Translations under genes and position numbers: made by a program
Notes under the pieces: model-generated
What the model was told of the DNA's origin: nothing
Seen by the model: the letters and a program-made list of their open reading frames with translations, nothing else
Database searches by the model: none
Assembly: GCF_020831365.1 (NCBI RefSeq)
Contig: NZ_JAJHPV010000021.1
Coordinates: 389,339 to 453,338 of the forward strand
DNA from: Massilia agrisoli
GTDB lineage: Bacteria > Pseudomonadota > Gammaproteobacteria > Burkholderiales > Burkholderiaceae_D
DNA length: 64,000 nt
Direction: 5' to 3'
Part shown: positions 1-9,379 of the stretch, piece after piece
Layout: the number at the start of each line of letters is the position of its first letter
How positions within the stretch are numbered: the stretch's first letter is position 1

Positions 1-3000
1 TCGCGCGAGGCGCTGCTGGACGCGGCCGCGCGCAGCGCCGACGCCCAGGGCACACCGCTGCAGCACGCGCGCGCCCACCTGCACCAGGCCCACGGCGCCT
101 TGCAGATGGTCGACGTCGACGGCGTCGGCGCGTTGACCGCGTGCGCCGAGGAGGCCTTGCAGCGCTTCCGCGACGGCGCGCCGGCCTGCGATCCTGCCAG
201 CGCAAAGGTGGTCGCCGACCTGTACCAGGCAGTCATCGAATACCTTGAAGAGCTGCTGTCGGGCGCCGTGCCGCAGCCGGCGCGCCTGTTTCCGTATTAC
301 CGCGACATCCAGCAACTGCTCGGGGCCGCGCGCATCCATCCGGCGGACCTGTTCCATCCCGACCTTTCGGCGCGGGTCGACCTGCCGCCGGCTGCGCCTG
401 CGGCGGCGCCCGACTACGCCGCTTGCCGCGCGCGCTTCGAAAAGGCCTTGCTGCCTTTCCTGAAAAGCAGCGCCGATGAAGCGCGCCGCACCCATGCGGC
501 AGCGATGCGCGACGCCATCGGCGACATCGCCGACGGCCAGCAGGACGTGCATGCGCGCGCCTTCTGGCTGGCGATGCACAGCGTCGCCGCGCTGGTCGCC
601 AGCGGCCAGCTGGCCGGCGATTTGTATGTCAAGCAGCTGTTCGGGCTGATCAACCTGCAGATCCGGCGCCTGTCGCAAGGGCAGGGCAGCCTGCCCGAAG
701 CGATGCTGCGCGACGCGCTGTTTTTCATCGCCGCCGCGCCCGAACCCTTCGATGGGGCGATACCGCTGCGCCGCGCCTACCGCCTCGACGGCATGGTGCC
801 GGCCGATTACGAGACGCGCCGCTACGGCCGCATCGACGCCCAGGCGCTGAAGGAGGCGCGCGAAGCGCTGGCCCAGGCCCAGGCGGCGTGGGACCGCGTG
901 GCCACCGGCATCGACCCTGCCGGGGAGAGCGCATTCGCCAACGCGCTCGCGGTGCTGGAAGACGCCAGCACGCGCCTCGGCGCCACCGCGCTGGCGCAGC
1001 TGTTGCGCGAACTTGGCCGGGTTGCCAGGGATTCGATCGCAGCAGGGCGCAGCGACCAGTTCAGCCTTGAGATGGCGGCGGCCCTGCTGTTCGTCGAACA
1101 TGGCCTCGACCAGGTCCGCCAGCTGCCCGCCGACTTCGATGCGCAGGCCGAGGTGGTGGGCGCACGCTTGCTGGCGCTGGCCGCCGGCGAAACACCCGCT
1201 GCCGCGCCTGAATGGCAAGGCAACCTGTCGCGCCAGATCCAGCAGGGCCAGACCGTGGCGGTGCTGGCCGACGAGATGAAGGCAGGGCTGCGCCAGGTCG
1301 AGAAGGTGCTCGACGATTATTACGCGGACCCCGCCAGGCGGCCGACGCTGGCCCAGATCGACCCGGTGCTGCACCAGCTGCACGGCGCGCTGGCGATCCT
1401 CGACCAGGACCACGCGATGCGCGCGGCCTCGCACGTGCGCGACGCGGTGCGCCTGCTGGCGTCCGGCGACGGCGACCAGGCCTCGGAAGCCGCGTCGCTG
1501 CAGAACATCGCGCAGAACGTGGGCGCACTGGGCTTCTTTGCCGACATGCTCGGCCAGAACGTCGACACCGCCAGGGAGCGGTTCGAGTTCGACCAGAACG
1601 AAGGCATGTTCCGCCAGGTGCCGTTCGAAAAGGCCGCCGCTGCCGCGACGCCGTTCGACCAGGAAGACAGCGTGCCGCCGCCTGCCGCCCCGGTTGCCGA
1701 GGAGTTGGCGCCAGTGACTGCCCCGGCCGTGGAGGAACAGGGCGAGGCGGCCATCGAGGCCGAGCTGCTCGAGATCTTCATCGGCGAGGCGCAGGAAGTG
1801 CTGGCGTTTGTCGCCGCCACCCTGCCGGCCGCGCGCAATGCGCCGGCCGACCAGGAAACACTGACGCTGTTGCGGCGCTCGTTCCACACGCTGAAGGGCA
1901 GCGGCCGCATGGTCGGCCTGGACAGCTTTGCCGATGCCGCAGCCGGCGTTGAGCGCGTGATGAACGTATGGCTGTCGGAGGCGCGCGAAGCGAGCCCCGA
2001 CCTGCTCGCGCTGCTGGACCATGCGACGCAGGAGATGACCGCCTGGGTGGACGAGCTGGTGCAAACCGGTGCATCGCGCCGCAGTGGCGATGCGCTGGCG
2101 GAAGCCGCCGCGCGGGTGCAGGATGGCGGCCCGTTCGCAGCGCCGCAGGCAGCGCCGGTGCCAGAGGCTCCCGCAGCCGAGGCGCGCGCGCCGTCGAGTG
2201 GCAATGTCATCGAATTCCCGGGCAACGCGCGGCCGGCTGTCACGCCGCCCGAAGAAAACGCAAGGCGCATCGGCGACCTGGCGATTCCGCTGCCGCTGTA
2301 TAACATCTACGTCGTCGAGACCGACGAGTTGATGCGCCTGCTGACCCGCGACTTCAGCGAGTGGCGCCATGAGCCGGACCGCCCGGTCACGGCCGAAGCG
2401 CTGAAAGCCTCGCATACGCTGGCCGGCACCTCGGCCACCGTCGGCTTCAAGGCGCTGTGCGAACTGGCGCATGCGCTTGAGATGGTGTTGCAGGCGCTGG
2501 CGCCGCCAGCACCGGTGCTCGACGAAGGGCAGCGCGCACTGCTCGACGAAACGCTCGAACGCGCCGGCCATATGCTCCAGCGCTTTGCGCAGGGCGCGCT
2601 GTCGCCGGCGCAGCCCGAACTGGTCGCGCGCCTGGAGGCGCTGCGCGAGCAGCTCGACGCTCCCGCCGGCCAGCACGCCGATGGCGAGCTGACGGAACGC
2701 CTCGACGCGCTGTTTGCCGCGACCCTGGAAGAACTGCTTGATCCGCCACCGGTGCTTGCGGAAGCCGCCCCGCGCGACGCGGAAACGGCGATGGCCGAAA
2801 CGGCGATCGAAGCAGGCGACATGTACGACGCCGCCTTCGACGACGCTTTCGATGCGCCCGAGCTTGAGCAGGCGGCGCCGCCGCCGGCCCCGCCTGTCGG
2901 CGGCGACGACGACATCGAGGACGACGAGCTGGCGCTCGAACTGATTTCCGAAGCCGAACCGCAGCCGTCCATTCCGGGCATCGCGCCGGTAGGGGAGCCT

Positions 3001-5280
3001 GAACCTGAACCTGAACCTGAACCAGGCGTGGGGCTTGAGGACGGCCTGCAGGCGGTGTCGGGCGACGCGGTATTTGCCGACGAAATCGACCCGGACCTGC
3101 TGCCGGTCTTTTTGGAAGAAGCAAGCGACCTGCTGCCGGAAATCGGCCAGGGCCTGCGCCAGTGGCAGCAGAACCCGCAGGACGGCGCCGCCGTGCAAAG
3201 CGTATTGCGTGCGCTGCACACGGTGAAGGGCAGTGCGCGCATGGCAGGCGCGATGCGCCTTGGCCAGCACACCCACGAGATCGAAACCCAGATCGAGAAC
3301 ATGGTGCACGCGGCGACCAGCACGCCGGCCGCGTTCGACGAGTTGATGGTCAACTACGACCAGGCGATGGTGCTGTTCGAGCAGCTGCAGCAGCCGGCAG
3401 CGCCGGCGCCGGCGCCGGTGGACACGGAAGTCGCGCCTGACGATGCGCTGGCCGCACAGGCGCGTACGCCGCTGGTGCGGGTGCGCGCGGACATCCTTGA
3501 CCGCCTGGTGAACCAGGCCGGTGAAGTATCGATTACGCGCTCCAAGCTGGAGAACCAGGTTGGCACGCTGAAAACGTCGCTGTCCGATTTCGCCGACAAC
3601 CTGGCGCGGCTGCGCCAGCAGCTGCGCGAAGTGGAAATGCAGGCCGAATCGCAGATCGCATCGCGCATGTCGATCGCGGGCGAGCGTGAATTCGATCCGC
3701 TCGAGTTCGACCGCTTCACCCGATTGCAGGAGCTGACGCGGATGATGGCCGAAAGCGTCAGCGACGTGGCCTCGTTCCACGACAGCCTGACGCGCAGCGT
3801 CGATGCCGCCAACGCCGACCTGGCGGTGCAGTCGCGCCTGACGCGCGACCTCCAGCGCGACCTGATGCGGGTGCGCATGGTGCCTTTCGCAAGCCTGTCG
3901 GAACGGCTGTTCCGTGTGGCGCGCCAAGCGGCGAAAGAAGTCGACAAGCGGGTCAACCTGGACATTCGCGGCGGCTCGGTGGAGATCGACCGCAGCGTGC
4001 TGGAGCAGATGGCGGCGCCGTTCGAACACCTGCTGCGCAACGCGATCGTGCACGGCATCGAAGCGCGTGAGCGGCGCGTGGCCGGCGGCAAAGCCGAAAC
4101 CGGCGAGCTGCTGGTGCAAGCCAGCCAGCAGGGTAACGAAGTGGTGATCCAGTTCAGCGACGACGGCGCGGGCCTCGACCTGGACCGGATCCGCGCCAAG
4201 GCGCGCGAGAGCGGCCTGCTTGGCGAAGGCATCGACGTGAGCGACGCGGAAGCGGCCGACCTGATTTTCGAACCCGGCTTTTCGACGGCGGAATCGCTGA
4301 CCGAACTGGCCGGGCGCGGTGTCGGCATGGATGTGGTGCGCGCCGAGAGCCAGGCGCTGGGCGGACGGATCGCGATCGTGTCGGAGCCCGGCAAAGGCGC
4401 ACGCTTCACCATCCACCTGCCGCTGACGCTGGCGGTAACCCAGGTGGTGCTGACTTCCAGCGCGGGAAAAAGCTACGCGCTGCCGTCGGTGCTGGTCGAA
4501 CAGGTATTGCAGGTGAAGGAAGCGGCGCTGGCGCAAGCCCACGCTGCCGGCCACATCCAGTACCAGGGCCAGCGCGTAGCGCTGCACTACCTGCCCGCTT
4601 TGCTCGGCGACCCATCGGCGCAGCCGGCGGCGCAGCGCTCATGCCCGGTGATGGTGCTCAAAAGCGGCTCCGAGCGGGTGGCGGTGCACGTCGACGAGGT
4701 GCAGGGCAACCGCGAGGTCGTCATCAAGAATATCGGACCGCAGCTGGCGCGCATGGCGGGCATCGCGGGCGCCACCGTGCTGGGTTCGGGCGACATCGTG
4801 CTGATTCTGAACCCGGTGGCGCTGGCGCACCACGGCGCGCACCATGCGCTGCTGGCGGGCCGTCCGGCGAATGCGCCAGCGCCGGAAGCCTTGTCGCGCA
4901 AGCCGGTCATCATGGTGGTCGACGATTCGCTTACGGTGCGCAAGGTAACCCAGCGCCTGCTCGAGCGCGAGGGCTTCCAGGTGATGCTGGCCAAGGACGG
5001 GGTCGACGCCCTTGAGCACATGCAGGAGATCCGTCCCGACCTGATGCTGGTCGATATCGAGATGCCGCGCATGGATGGCTTCGACCTGACACGCAATGTC
5101 CGCGGCAACGAGGCGACGCAGTCGGTCCCGATCATCATGATCACCTCGCGCACCGCCGACAAGCACCGCAACTACGCGCTGGACCTGGGCGTGAACGCCT
5201 ACTTCGGCAAGCCGTACCAGGAAGACGCGCTGCTGGCGGCCATCAACGGCCTGCTGCAGCGCGAGCTTAAAGCCGGGTAG
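1..5280 (+). CDS. chpA: ChpA/PilL-type hybrid chemotaxis histidine kinase (5' end outside window)
   Basis: The frame is open from base 1, so the ATG at 100 is internal and the true start lies upstream; 1759 residues are visible. From the visible N-terminus there is a long helical region with a degenerate Hpt near residues 440-490. Three Hpt-like modules follow with histidines at about residues 629 (SFHTLKGSGRM), 805 (SHTLAGTS) and 1073 (LHTVKGSARM), separated by Ala/Pro/Glu-rich linkers. Next come a CheA dimerisation segment (about 1160-1300), a CheA ATPase domain with N-box (LLRNAIVHGIE) and G-box (GRGVGMDVV), a CheW-like domain and a C-terminal receiver with phospho-acceptor Asp about 1685 (LMLVDIEMP). 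This matches the kinase of the Pil-Chp system, which controls type IV pilus twitching and often cAMP. Upstream pil genes are expected but not visible. The stop overlaps the convergent photolyase gene by 14 bases. Confidence 0.93.
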   Translation, partial: SREALLDAAARSADAQGTPLQHARAHLHQAHGALQMVDVDGVGALTACAEEALQRFRDGAPACDPASAKVVADLYQAVIEYLEELLSGAVPQPARLFPYYRDIQQLLGAARIHPADLFHPDLSARVDLPPAAPAAAPDYAACRARFEKALLPFLKSSADEARRTHAAAMRDAIGDIADGQQDVHARAFWLAMHSVAALVASGQLAGDLYVKQLFGLINLQIRRLSQGQGSLPEAMLRDALFFIAAAPEPFDGAIPLRRAYRLDGMVPADYETRRYGRIDAQALKEAREALAQAQAAWDRVATGIDPAGESAFANALAVLEDASTRLGATALAQLLRELGRVARDSIAAGRSDQFSLEMAAALLFVEHGLDQVRQLPADFDAQAEVVGARLLALAAGETPAAAPEWQGNLSRQIQQGQTVAVLADEMKAGLRQVEKVLDDYYADPARRPTLAQIDPVLHQLHGALAILDQDHAMRAASHVRDAVRLLASGDGDQASEAASLQNIAQNVGALGFFADMLGQNVDTARERFEFDQNEGMFRQVPFEKAAAAATPFDQEDSVPPPAAPVAEELAPVTAPAVEEQGEAAIEAELLEIFIGEAQEVLAFVAATLPAARNAPADQETLTLLRRSFHTLKGSGRMVGLDSFADAAAGVERVMNVWLSEAREASPDLLALLDHATQEMTAWVDELVQTGASRRSGDALAEAAARVQDGGPFAAPQAAPVPEAPAAEARAPSSGNVIEFPGNARPAVTPPEENARRIGDLAIPLPLYNIYVVETDELMRLLTRDFSEWRHEPDRPVTAEALKASHTLAGTSATVGFKALCELAHALEMVLQALAPPAPVLDEGQRALLDETLERAGHMLQRFAQGALSPAQPELVARLEALREQLDAPAGQHADGELTERLDALFAATLEELLDPPPVLAEAAPRDAETAMAETAIEAGDMYDAAFDDAFDAPELEQAAPPPAPPVGGDDDIEDDELALELISEAEPQPSIPGIAPVGEPEPEPEPEPGVGLEDGLQAVSGDAVFADEIDPDLLPVFLEEASDLLPEIGQGLRQWQQNPQDGAAVQSVLRALHTVKGSARMAGAMRLGQHTHEIETQIENMVHAATSTPAAFDELMVNYDQAMVLFEQLQQPAAPAPAPVDTEVAPDDALAAQARTPLVRVRADILDRLVNQAGEVSITRSKLENQVGTLKTSLSDFADNLARLRQQLREVEMQAESQIASRMSIAGEREFDPLEFDRFTRLQELTRMMAESVSDVASFHDSLTRSVDAANADLAVQSRLTRDLQRDLMRVRMVPFASLSERLFRVARQAAKEVDKRVNLDIRGGSVEIDRSVLEQMAAPFEHLLRNAIVHGIEARERRVAGGKAETGELLVQASQQGNEVVIQFSDDGAGLDLDRIRAKARESGLLGEGIDVSDAEAADLIFEPGFSTAESLTELAGRGVGMDVVRAESQALGGRIAIVSEPGKGARFTIHLPLTLAVTQVVLTSSAGKSYALPSVLVEQVLQVKEAALAQAHAAGHIQYQGQRVALHYLPALLGDPSAQPAAQRSCPVMVLKSGSERVAVHVDEVQGNREVVIKNIGPQLARMAGIAGATVLGSGDIVLILNPVALAHHGAHHALLAGRPANAPAPEALSRKPVIMVVDDSLTVRKVTQRLLEREGFQVMLAKDGVDALEHMQEIRPDLMLVDIEMPRMDGFDLTRNVRGNEATQSVPIIMITSRTADKHRNYALDLGVNAYFGKPYQEDALLAAINGLLQRELKAG
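2998..3021 (+). repeat. In-frame hexanucleotide repeat (CCTGAA x4) in chpA
   Basis: Four perfect tandem copies of CCTGAA encode a Pro-Glu ladder in the linker before the third Hpt domain. Unit gain or loss would change linker length by two residues without shifting the frame. Confidence 0.8.
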
Positions 5281-6703
5281 CGGCGGCCTTCACCACGTCG
5301 AAGCGCGCGAGGGTCTTCTTGCGCGCTTCGTCGTGCGCAACGATCGGCGCAGGATAATCGCGCGCCGCGCCTTTGCGCTCATGCAGCCATGGCGCATGGA
5401 TCTGCTTGCGGCCCATCGATGCGAGCTGCGGCACGTACCGGCGTATGAATTCGCCATCGGGGTCGAAACGCTCCGACTGCGTCACCGGATTGAAGATCCG
5501 GAAGTAGGGCTGCGCATCGCAGCCGGTGGACGCAGCCCACTGCCAGCCGCCCGTGTTCGACGCCATGTCGTAGTCGATCAGCTTGAGCGCGAAATAGCGT
5601 TCGCCCCAGCGCCAGTCGATGCCCAGGTCCTTGACCAGGAAGCTGGCCGTGACCATGCGCAGCCGGTTGTGCATGAAGCCGGTCTGGTTGATCTGCGCCA
5701 TGGCCGCGTCGACCAGCGGGTAGCCGGTGCGGCCTTCGCACCAGGCGGCGAACAACTCGTCCGCGTCAGGGCCGGACTCCCACTCGATGGCGTCGTACGC
5801 CGGCTTGAACGAGCGCTCGCCCACGTGCGGATGGCGGTACAGGATCATCGCGTAGAACTCGCGCCATATCAGCTCCGATAGCCACACCGGCGCTCCCGCG
5901 CCGCCTCCGCCGTAACCCAGCATCGCCTGCACGGTGCGCACCAGGTGGCGGATCGAGATGGTGCCGAAGCGCAGGTGCACCGACAGGCTCGACGTGCCCG
6001 CGACAGCCGGGAAGTCGCGCGCCGTCGCGTACTGTTCGATACGTTCGAGGAAGCCATCGAACATTGCCGCGGCGCCGTCCATGCCGGTCGCGACATGCGT
6101 GTCCGCCGGGTCGAAGCCAAGCTCCGCCAAGGTCGGCAGCGCTGTCCAGGGCAGCGGCGGCGCGAAACCGCTTGCATGCGGCGCGATATCGAACGGGTCG
6201 AGGCTGTCGGGCTGCGCGGCGAGGCGCTTGAGCCAGGCGTTCTTGTAGGGCGTGAAGACCGAGAAGGGCTGTGCGGCCAGCGTCAGCACCTCGTCCTTTT
6301 CGAAAATCACCTGGTCCTTGTAACCGTGGAAGGCGCGGCCGTCGGCTTTCAGGCGCGCGGCAACCGCGCCGTCGCGGGCGATGGCGCCCGGCTCGTAATC
6401 GTTGTTGGTGAAGACGGCATCGACTCCCAGTTCGGCGGCCAGCGCCGGGATCGCCTCGACCGGATCGGCATGGCGCACCAGCAGCGCGCCGCCCATCTCG
6501 CGCAGCTCGGCGTCGAGCTCGGCGATGCTTGCGTGGATGAAACTCACGCGCCGGTCGTCGCGCGGTAGCGGCGCGAGGATCGTGGTGTCGTAGATAAAAA
6601 CGCAATACACCTGGCCGGAGGCGGTCAGGGCATGATGCAGCGCGGCATGATCGTAGGCGCGCAAGTCGCGGCGGAACCAGACTAAGGATTTATTGAGGGT
6701 CAT
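5267..6703 (-). CDS. phrB: Deoxyribodipyrimidine (CPD) photolyase
   Basis: A 478-residue light-driven DNA repair enzyme that splits cyclobutane pyrimidine dimers using FADH-. The N-terminal alpha/beta photolyase domain starts with SLVWFRRDLRAYDH. The C-terminal FAD domain carries the family signature (WRWGERYFA, then YDMASNTGGWQWAAS with TGCDAQPYFRIFNP) at roughly residues 350-400. Length equals the class I family norm of about 470-480. It is convergent with chpA, overlapping it by 14 bases at the 3' ends. Cryptochromes are close relatives, but the tryptophan-rich WQWAASTG segment and full length favour a repair enzyme. Confidence 0.95.
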   Translation of the reverse strand: MTLNKSLVWFRRDLRAYDHAALHHALTASGQVYCVFIYDTTILAPLPRDDRRVSFIHASIAELDAELREMGGALLVRHADPVEAIPALAAELGVDAVFTNNDYEPGAIARDGAVAARLKADGRAFHGYKDQVIFEKDEVLTLAAQPFSVFTPYKNAWLKRLAAQPDSLDPFDIAPHASGFAPPLPWTALPTLAELGFDPADTHVATGMDGAAAMFDGFLERIEQYATARDFPAVAGTSSLSVHLRFGTISIRHLVRTVQAMLGYGGGGAGAPVWLSELIWREFYAMILYRHPHVGERSFKPAYDAIEWESGPDADELFAAWCEGRTGYPLVDAAMAQINQTGFMHNRLRMVTASFLVKDLGIDWRWGERYFALKLIDYDMASNTGGWQWAASTGCDAQPYFRIFNPVTQSERFDPDGEFIRRYVPQLASMGRKQIHAPWLHERKGAARDYPAPIVAHDEARKKTLARFDVVKAAATRL

Positions 6704-6858
6704 TTATTCGTGTGCAGGGTCAAGGTTTTGCTGTTTTCGGGACGCGCGGCTGGGCGCTTCCAATGGTGAGCGGCGCAAATCAGTGTAAACTATCGAAAAG
6801 AGCACGGTTGTAGCCAGTTTGTTGCAATAAACACCAGAGAGCGAGCCTGGAGAGAGTG

Positions 6859-7521
6859 ATGCGTATGAAGAAGAGCAAAGTCGGCAAATCTCTGCCCATC
6901 CACGGGCTTGCGCAGCATTCATCCGTCGACGAGGAAATGTCCGCCATGGCGCCATCGACGCTCAACCTTGCAAATCATTTCCTGATCGCCATGCCGTCCA
7001 TGCAGGATCCCATCTTTGGCGGCGCCGTGGTGTACGTTTGCGAGCACAACGACAAGGGCGTGCTGGGCGTGGTCATCAACAAGCCGACCGACATGACGAT
7101 GGATGTGCTGTTCGAGCGCATCGACCTGAAGGTGGCCGACAGCGTGCAGGAGCAGGTTGCCAGCGAGCCGATCATGTTTGGCGGCCCGGTCCAGGATGAC
7201 CGCGGCTTCGTGCTGCACACGCCGGGCGGGCGCTACTCGTCGTCGCTGCCGGTGACCGATGACGTGGCGTTTACCACCTCCATCGACGTGCTTGAAGCGG
7301 TGGCGTCCGGCGACGGCCCGCAACGCCTGCTGGTGTCGATCGGCTACGCAGGCTGGAGCCCGGGGCAGCTGGAAGAGGAGATCAGCCGCAACGGCTGGCT
7401 GACCGTCGGCGCCGACGCCAATGTCATGTTCGACCTGCCGATCGAGCAGCGCTACACCGCTGCCATCAAGCTGCTGGGCATCGACCCAATGATGCTCGCC
7501 TCCGAGGCCGGCCATGCGTAA
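6859..7521 (+). CDS. yqgE: YqgE/AlgH family protein
   Basis: A 220-residue UPF0301 protein. The conserved core begins at LANHFLIAMPSMQDPIFGG and includes VVYVCEHNDKGVLGVVINKP and the GYAGWSPGQLEEE motif. Function is poorly defined; the family was linked to alginate regulation as AlgH. The ATG at 6859 follows a GGAGAG Shine-Dalgarno sequence and gives an N-terminal extension of about 30 residues. A shorter start at 6946 would match the E. coli protein better. It ends in a TAATG overlap with ruvX, the usual partner, and the run continues into the pyr genes. Confidence 0.9.
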   Translation: MRMKKSKVGKSLPIHGLAQHSSVDEEMSAMAPSTLNLANHFLIAMPSMQDPIFGGAVVYVCEHNDKGVLGVVINKPTDMTMDVLFERIDLKVADSVQEQVASEPIMFGGPVQDDRGFVLHTPGGRYSSSLPVTDDVAFTTSIDVLEAVASGDGPQRLLVSIGYAGWSPGQLEEEISRNGWLTVGADANVMFDLPIEQRYTAAIKLLGIDPMMLASEAGHA

Positions 7522-7919
7522 TGGTTGAGCTCGTTTTCGGATTCGACTTCGGCATCAAGCGGATTGGGATGGCGATGGGCAATACCCTGACGGGGCAGGC
7601 GCAGCCGCTCGCCGTCATCCAGGCCATCGACAACGCCGCCCGCTTCAAACAGATCGGCGATTTGATTTCCGAGTGGCGCCCGGCCCGCCTGATCGTCGGC
7701 GAGCCGCGCCACCCCGACGGCGCCGAGCACGAGATGACCCTGCGCTGCCGCCGCTTCGCCAACCAATTGCATGGCCGCTTCAACCTGCCGGTCGAGCTCG
7801 TCGACGAACGCTATTCGTCGGCCGTGATCGCGTCCAAACGCGGCGAGCTCATCGATGCGAAAGCCGCCTCCATCATTTTGCAACAATACTTTGACGATCA
7901 TGCCAACCACAACAACTGA
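7521..7919 (+). CDS. ruvX: Putative pre-16S rRNA nuclease / RuvX family (YqgF)
   Basis: A 132-residue RNase H-fold nuclease of the YqgF/RuvX family, implicated in 16S rRNA 5'-end maturation and proposed as a Holliday junction resolvase. Acidic catalytic positions are visible: Asp in FGFDFGIKRIG near the start, Glu in LVDERYSS near residue 96, and Asp in IDAKAASIILQQYF near the end. The ATG shares its first base with the yqgE stop (TAATG), which indicates translational coupling. Its 3' end overlaps pyrR by 20 bases. Confidence 0.94.
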   Translation: MVELVFGFDFGIKRIGMAMGNTLTGQAQPLAVIQAIDNAARFKQIGDLISEWRPARLIVGEPRHPDGAEHEMTLRCRRFANQLHGRFNLPVELVDERYSSAVIASKRGELIDAKAASIILQQYFDDHANHNN

Positions 7920-8421
7920 ACAGTTCGACGCGGAAGCGTTGTACCGCGAACTGCTGCAACAGGTGCGCGCCGCCATGCCCGGCTTGCCCAACCTGGCCAT
8001 CGTCGGCATCCATTCGGGCGGCGCATGGCTGGCCGAACGGCTCGCCGACGACCTCGGCGTCAAGGACCGGCTTGGCTTCATCGACGTCTCGTTCTACCGC
8101 GACGACTACGCCAAAAAGGGCCTGCACCCCGACGTCAAGCCGACCCAGATCGGCTTCTCGGTCGACAGCGCCACCATCTTGCTGGTAGACGACGTGCTCT
8201 ACACCGGCCGCACCACGCGCGCGGCGATCAACGTGCTGTTCGACTACGGCCGCCCGGCGCGCATTACGCTGGCGGCGCTGGCCGACCGCGGCGGACGCGA
8301 ACTGCCGGTCGCGGCGGACTTCGTCGCCACCCGCGTCGCCCTGGGCGATCATCAGTCGCTGGCGCTGTCGCGCGGCGCAGACGGCAAACTTACCCTGACC
8401 ATCGAAGACGACAATGCTTAA
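7900..8421 (+). CDS. pyrR: Bifunctional pyr regulator / uracil phosphoribosyltransferase PyrR
   Basis: A 173-residue type I phosphoribosyltransferase. The PRPP-binding loop [17 protein letters not shown] lies near residues 90-106. In Firmicutes PyrR binds pyr mRNA and attenuates transcription; in proteobacteria its RNA-binding role is less certain. No PyrR attenuator (anti-terminator/terminator pair) is visible here, because the gene lies inside a tight run with no leader. The ATG at 7900 is preferred over 7855 because the upstream part does not resemble the family. It overlaps ruvX by 20 bases and pyrB by 8. Confidence 0.93.
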   Translation: MPTTTTEQFDAEALYRELLQQVRAAMPGLPNLAIVGIHSGGAWLAERLADDLGVKDRLGFIDVSFYRDDYAKKGLHPDVKPTQIGFSVDSATILLVDDVLYTGRTTRAAINVLFDYGRPARITLAALADRGGRELPVAADFVATRVALGDHQSLALSRGADGKLTLTIEDDNA

Positions 8422-9379
8422 CCCGCAACTGAACAAGAACGGCGAACTCCAGCACCTGCTGACGATCGAAGGACTGCCCAAGTCCATTGTCAACCACATC
8501 CTCGACACCGCATCGAGCTTTGTCAGCATCTCCGACCGCGAGGTCAAGAAGGTGCCGCTCATGCGCGGCAAGAGCGTATTCAACCTGTTCTTCGAAAACT
8601 CGACGCGCACCCGCACCACCTTCGAGATCGCCTCGAAGCGCCTGTCGGCCGACGTGATCAACCTGAACATCCAGGCATCCTCGGCCAGCAAGGGCGAGTC
8701 GCTGCTCGACACGATCGACAACCTGGCCGCGATGAGCGCGGACATGTTCGTGGTGCGCCACGCGCAGTCGGGCGCGCCCTACCTGATTGCCAAGCACCTG
8801 AACGACACCAAGCAGGGCCACTGCCACGTGGTCAACGCCGGCGACGGGCGCCATGCGCACCCGACCCAGGGCCTGCTCGACATGTACACCATCCGCCACT
8901 ACAAGAAGGACTTCACCAACCTGCGCGTGGCGATCGTCGGCGACATCCTGCACAGCCGGGTGGCGCGTTCCGATATCCACGCATTGACCACGCTGGGCGT
9001 GCCGGAAGTGCGCGCGATCGGACCGCACACGCTGCTGCCGGGCGGGCTTGAGCAGATGGGCGTGCGCGTGTTCACCAGCATGGAAGCAGGCCTGAAGGAC
9101 GTCGACGTCATCATCATGCTGCGCTTGCAGAACGAGCGCATGACCGGCGCGCTGCTGCCGTCGGCCCAGGAGTATTTCAAGAGCTATGGCCTGACGCCGG
9201 AGCGCCTCGCGCTGGCCAAGCCGGACGCCATCGTGATGCACCCGGGGCCGATGAACCGCGGCGTCGAGATCGATTCGGCGGTGGCCGATGGCGCGCAGGC
9301 AGTGATTTTGCCGCAGGTGACTTTCGGGATCGCGGTACGGATGGCGGTAATGAGTATTTTGGCAGGCACACACGGATGA
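8414..9379 (+). CDS. pyrB: Aspartate carbamoyltransferase catalytic subunit
   Basis: A 321-residue cytosolic enzyme that condenses carbamoyl phosphate with aspartate in pyrimidine synthesis. The carbamoyl-phosphate loop [13 protein letters not shown] is near residues 57-69, the [12 protein letters not shown] motif near 151-162, and HPGPMNRG near 276-283. There is no regulatory pyrI gene next to it. Instead it overlaps a degenerate dihydroorotase by four bases, the arrangement of Pseudomonas-type ATCase, in which PyrB assembles with an inactive PyrC' to form a dodecamer. Confidence 0.97.
   Translation: MLNPQLNKNGELQHLLTIEGLPKSIVNHILDTASSFVSISDREVKKVPLMRGKSVFNLFFENSTRTRTTFEIASKRLSADVINLNIQASSASKGESLLDTIDNLAAMSADMFVVRHAQSGAPYLIAKHLNDTKQGHCHVVNAGDGRHAHPTQGLLDMYTIRHYKKDFTNLRVAIVGDILHSRVARSDIHALTTLGVPEVRAIGPHTLLPGGLEQMGVRVFTSMEAGLKDVDVIIMLRLQNERMTGALLPSAQEYFKSYGLTPERLALAKPDAIVMHPGPMNRGVEIDSAVADGAQAVILPQVTFGIAVRMAVMSILAGTHG

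Noticed and set aside
2998..3021. Possible CRISPR or phase-variable repeat in chpA
   Set aside because: It is a short in-frame hexamer with no spacers; variation would not switch the gene off.
7855..7899. Earlier ATG for pyrR
   Set aside because: The extra 15 residues lie inside ruvX and do not match PyrR N-termini.
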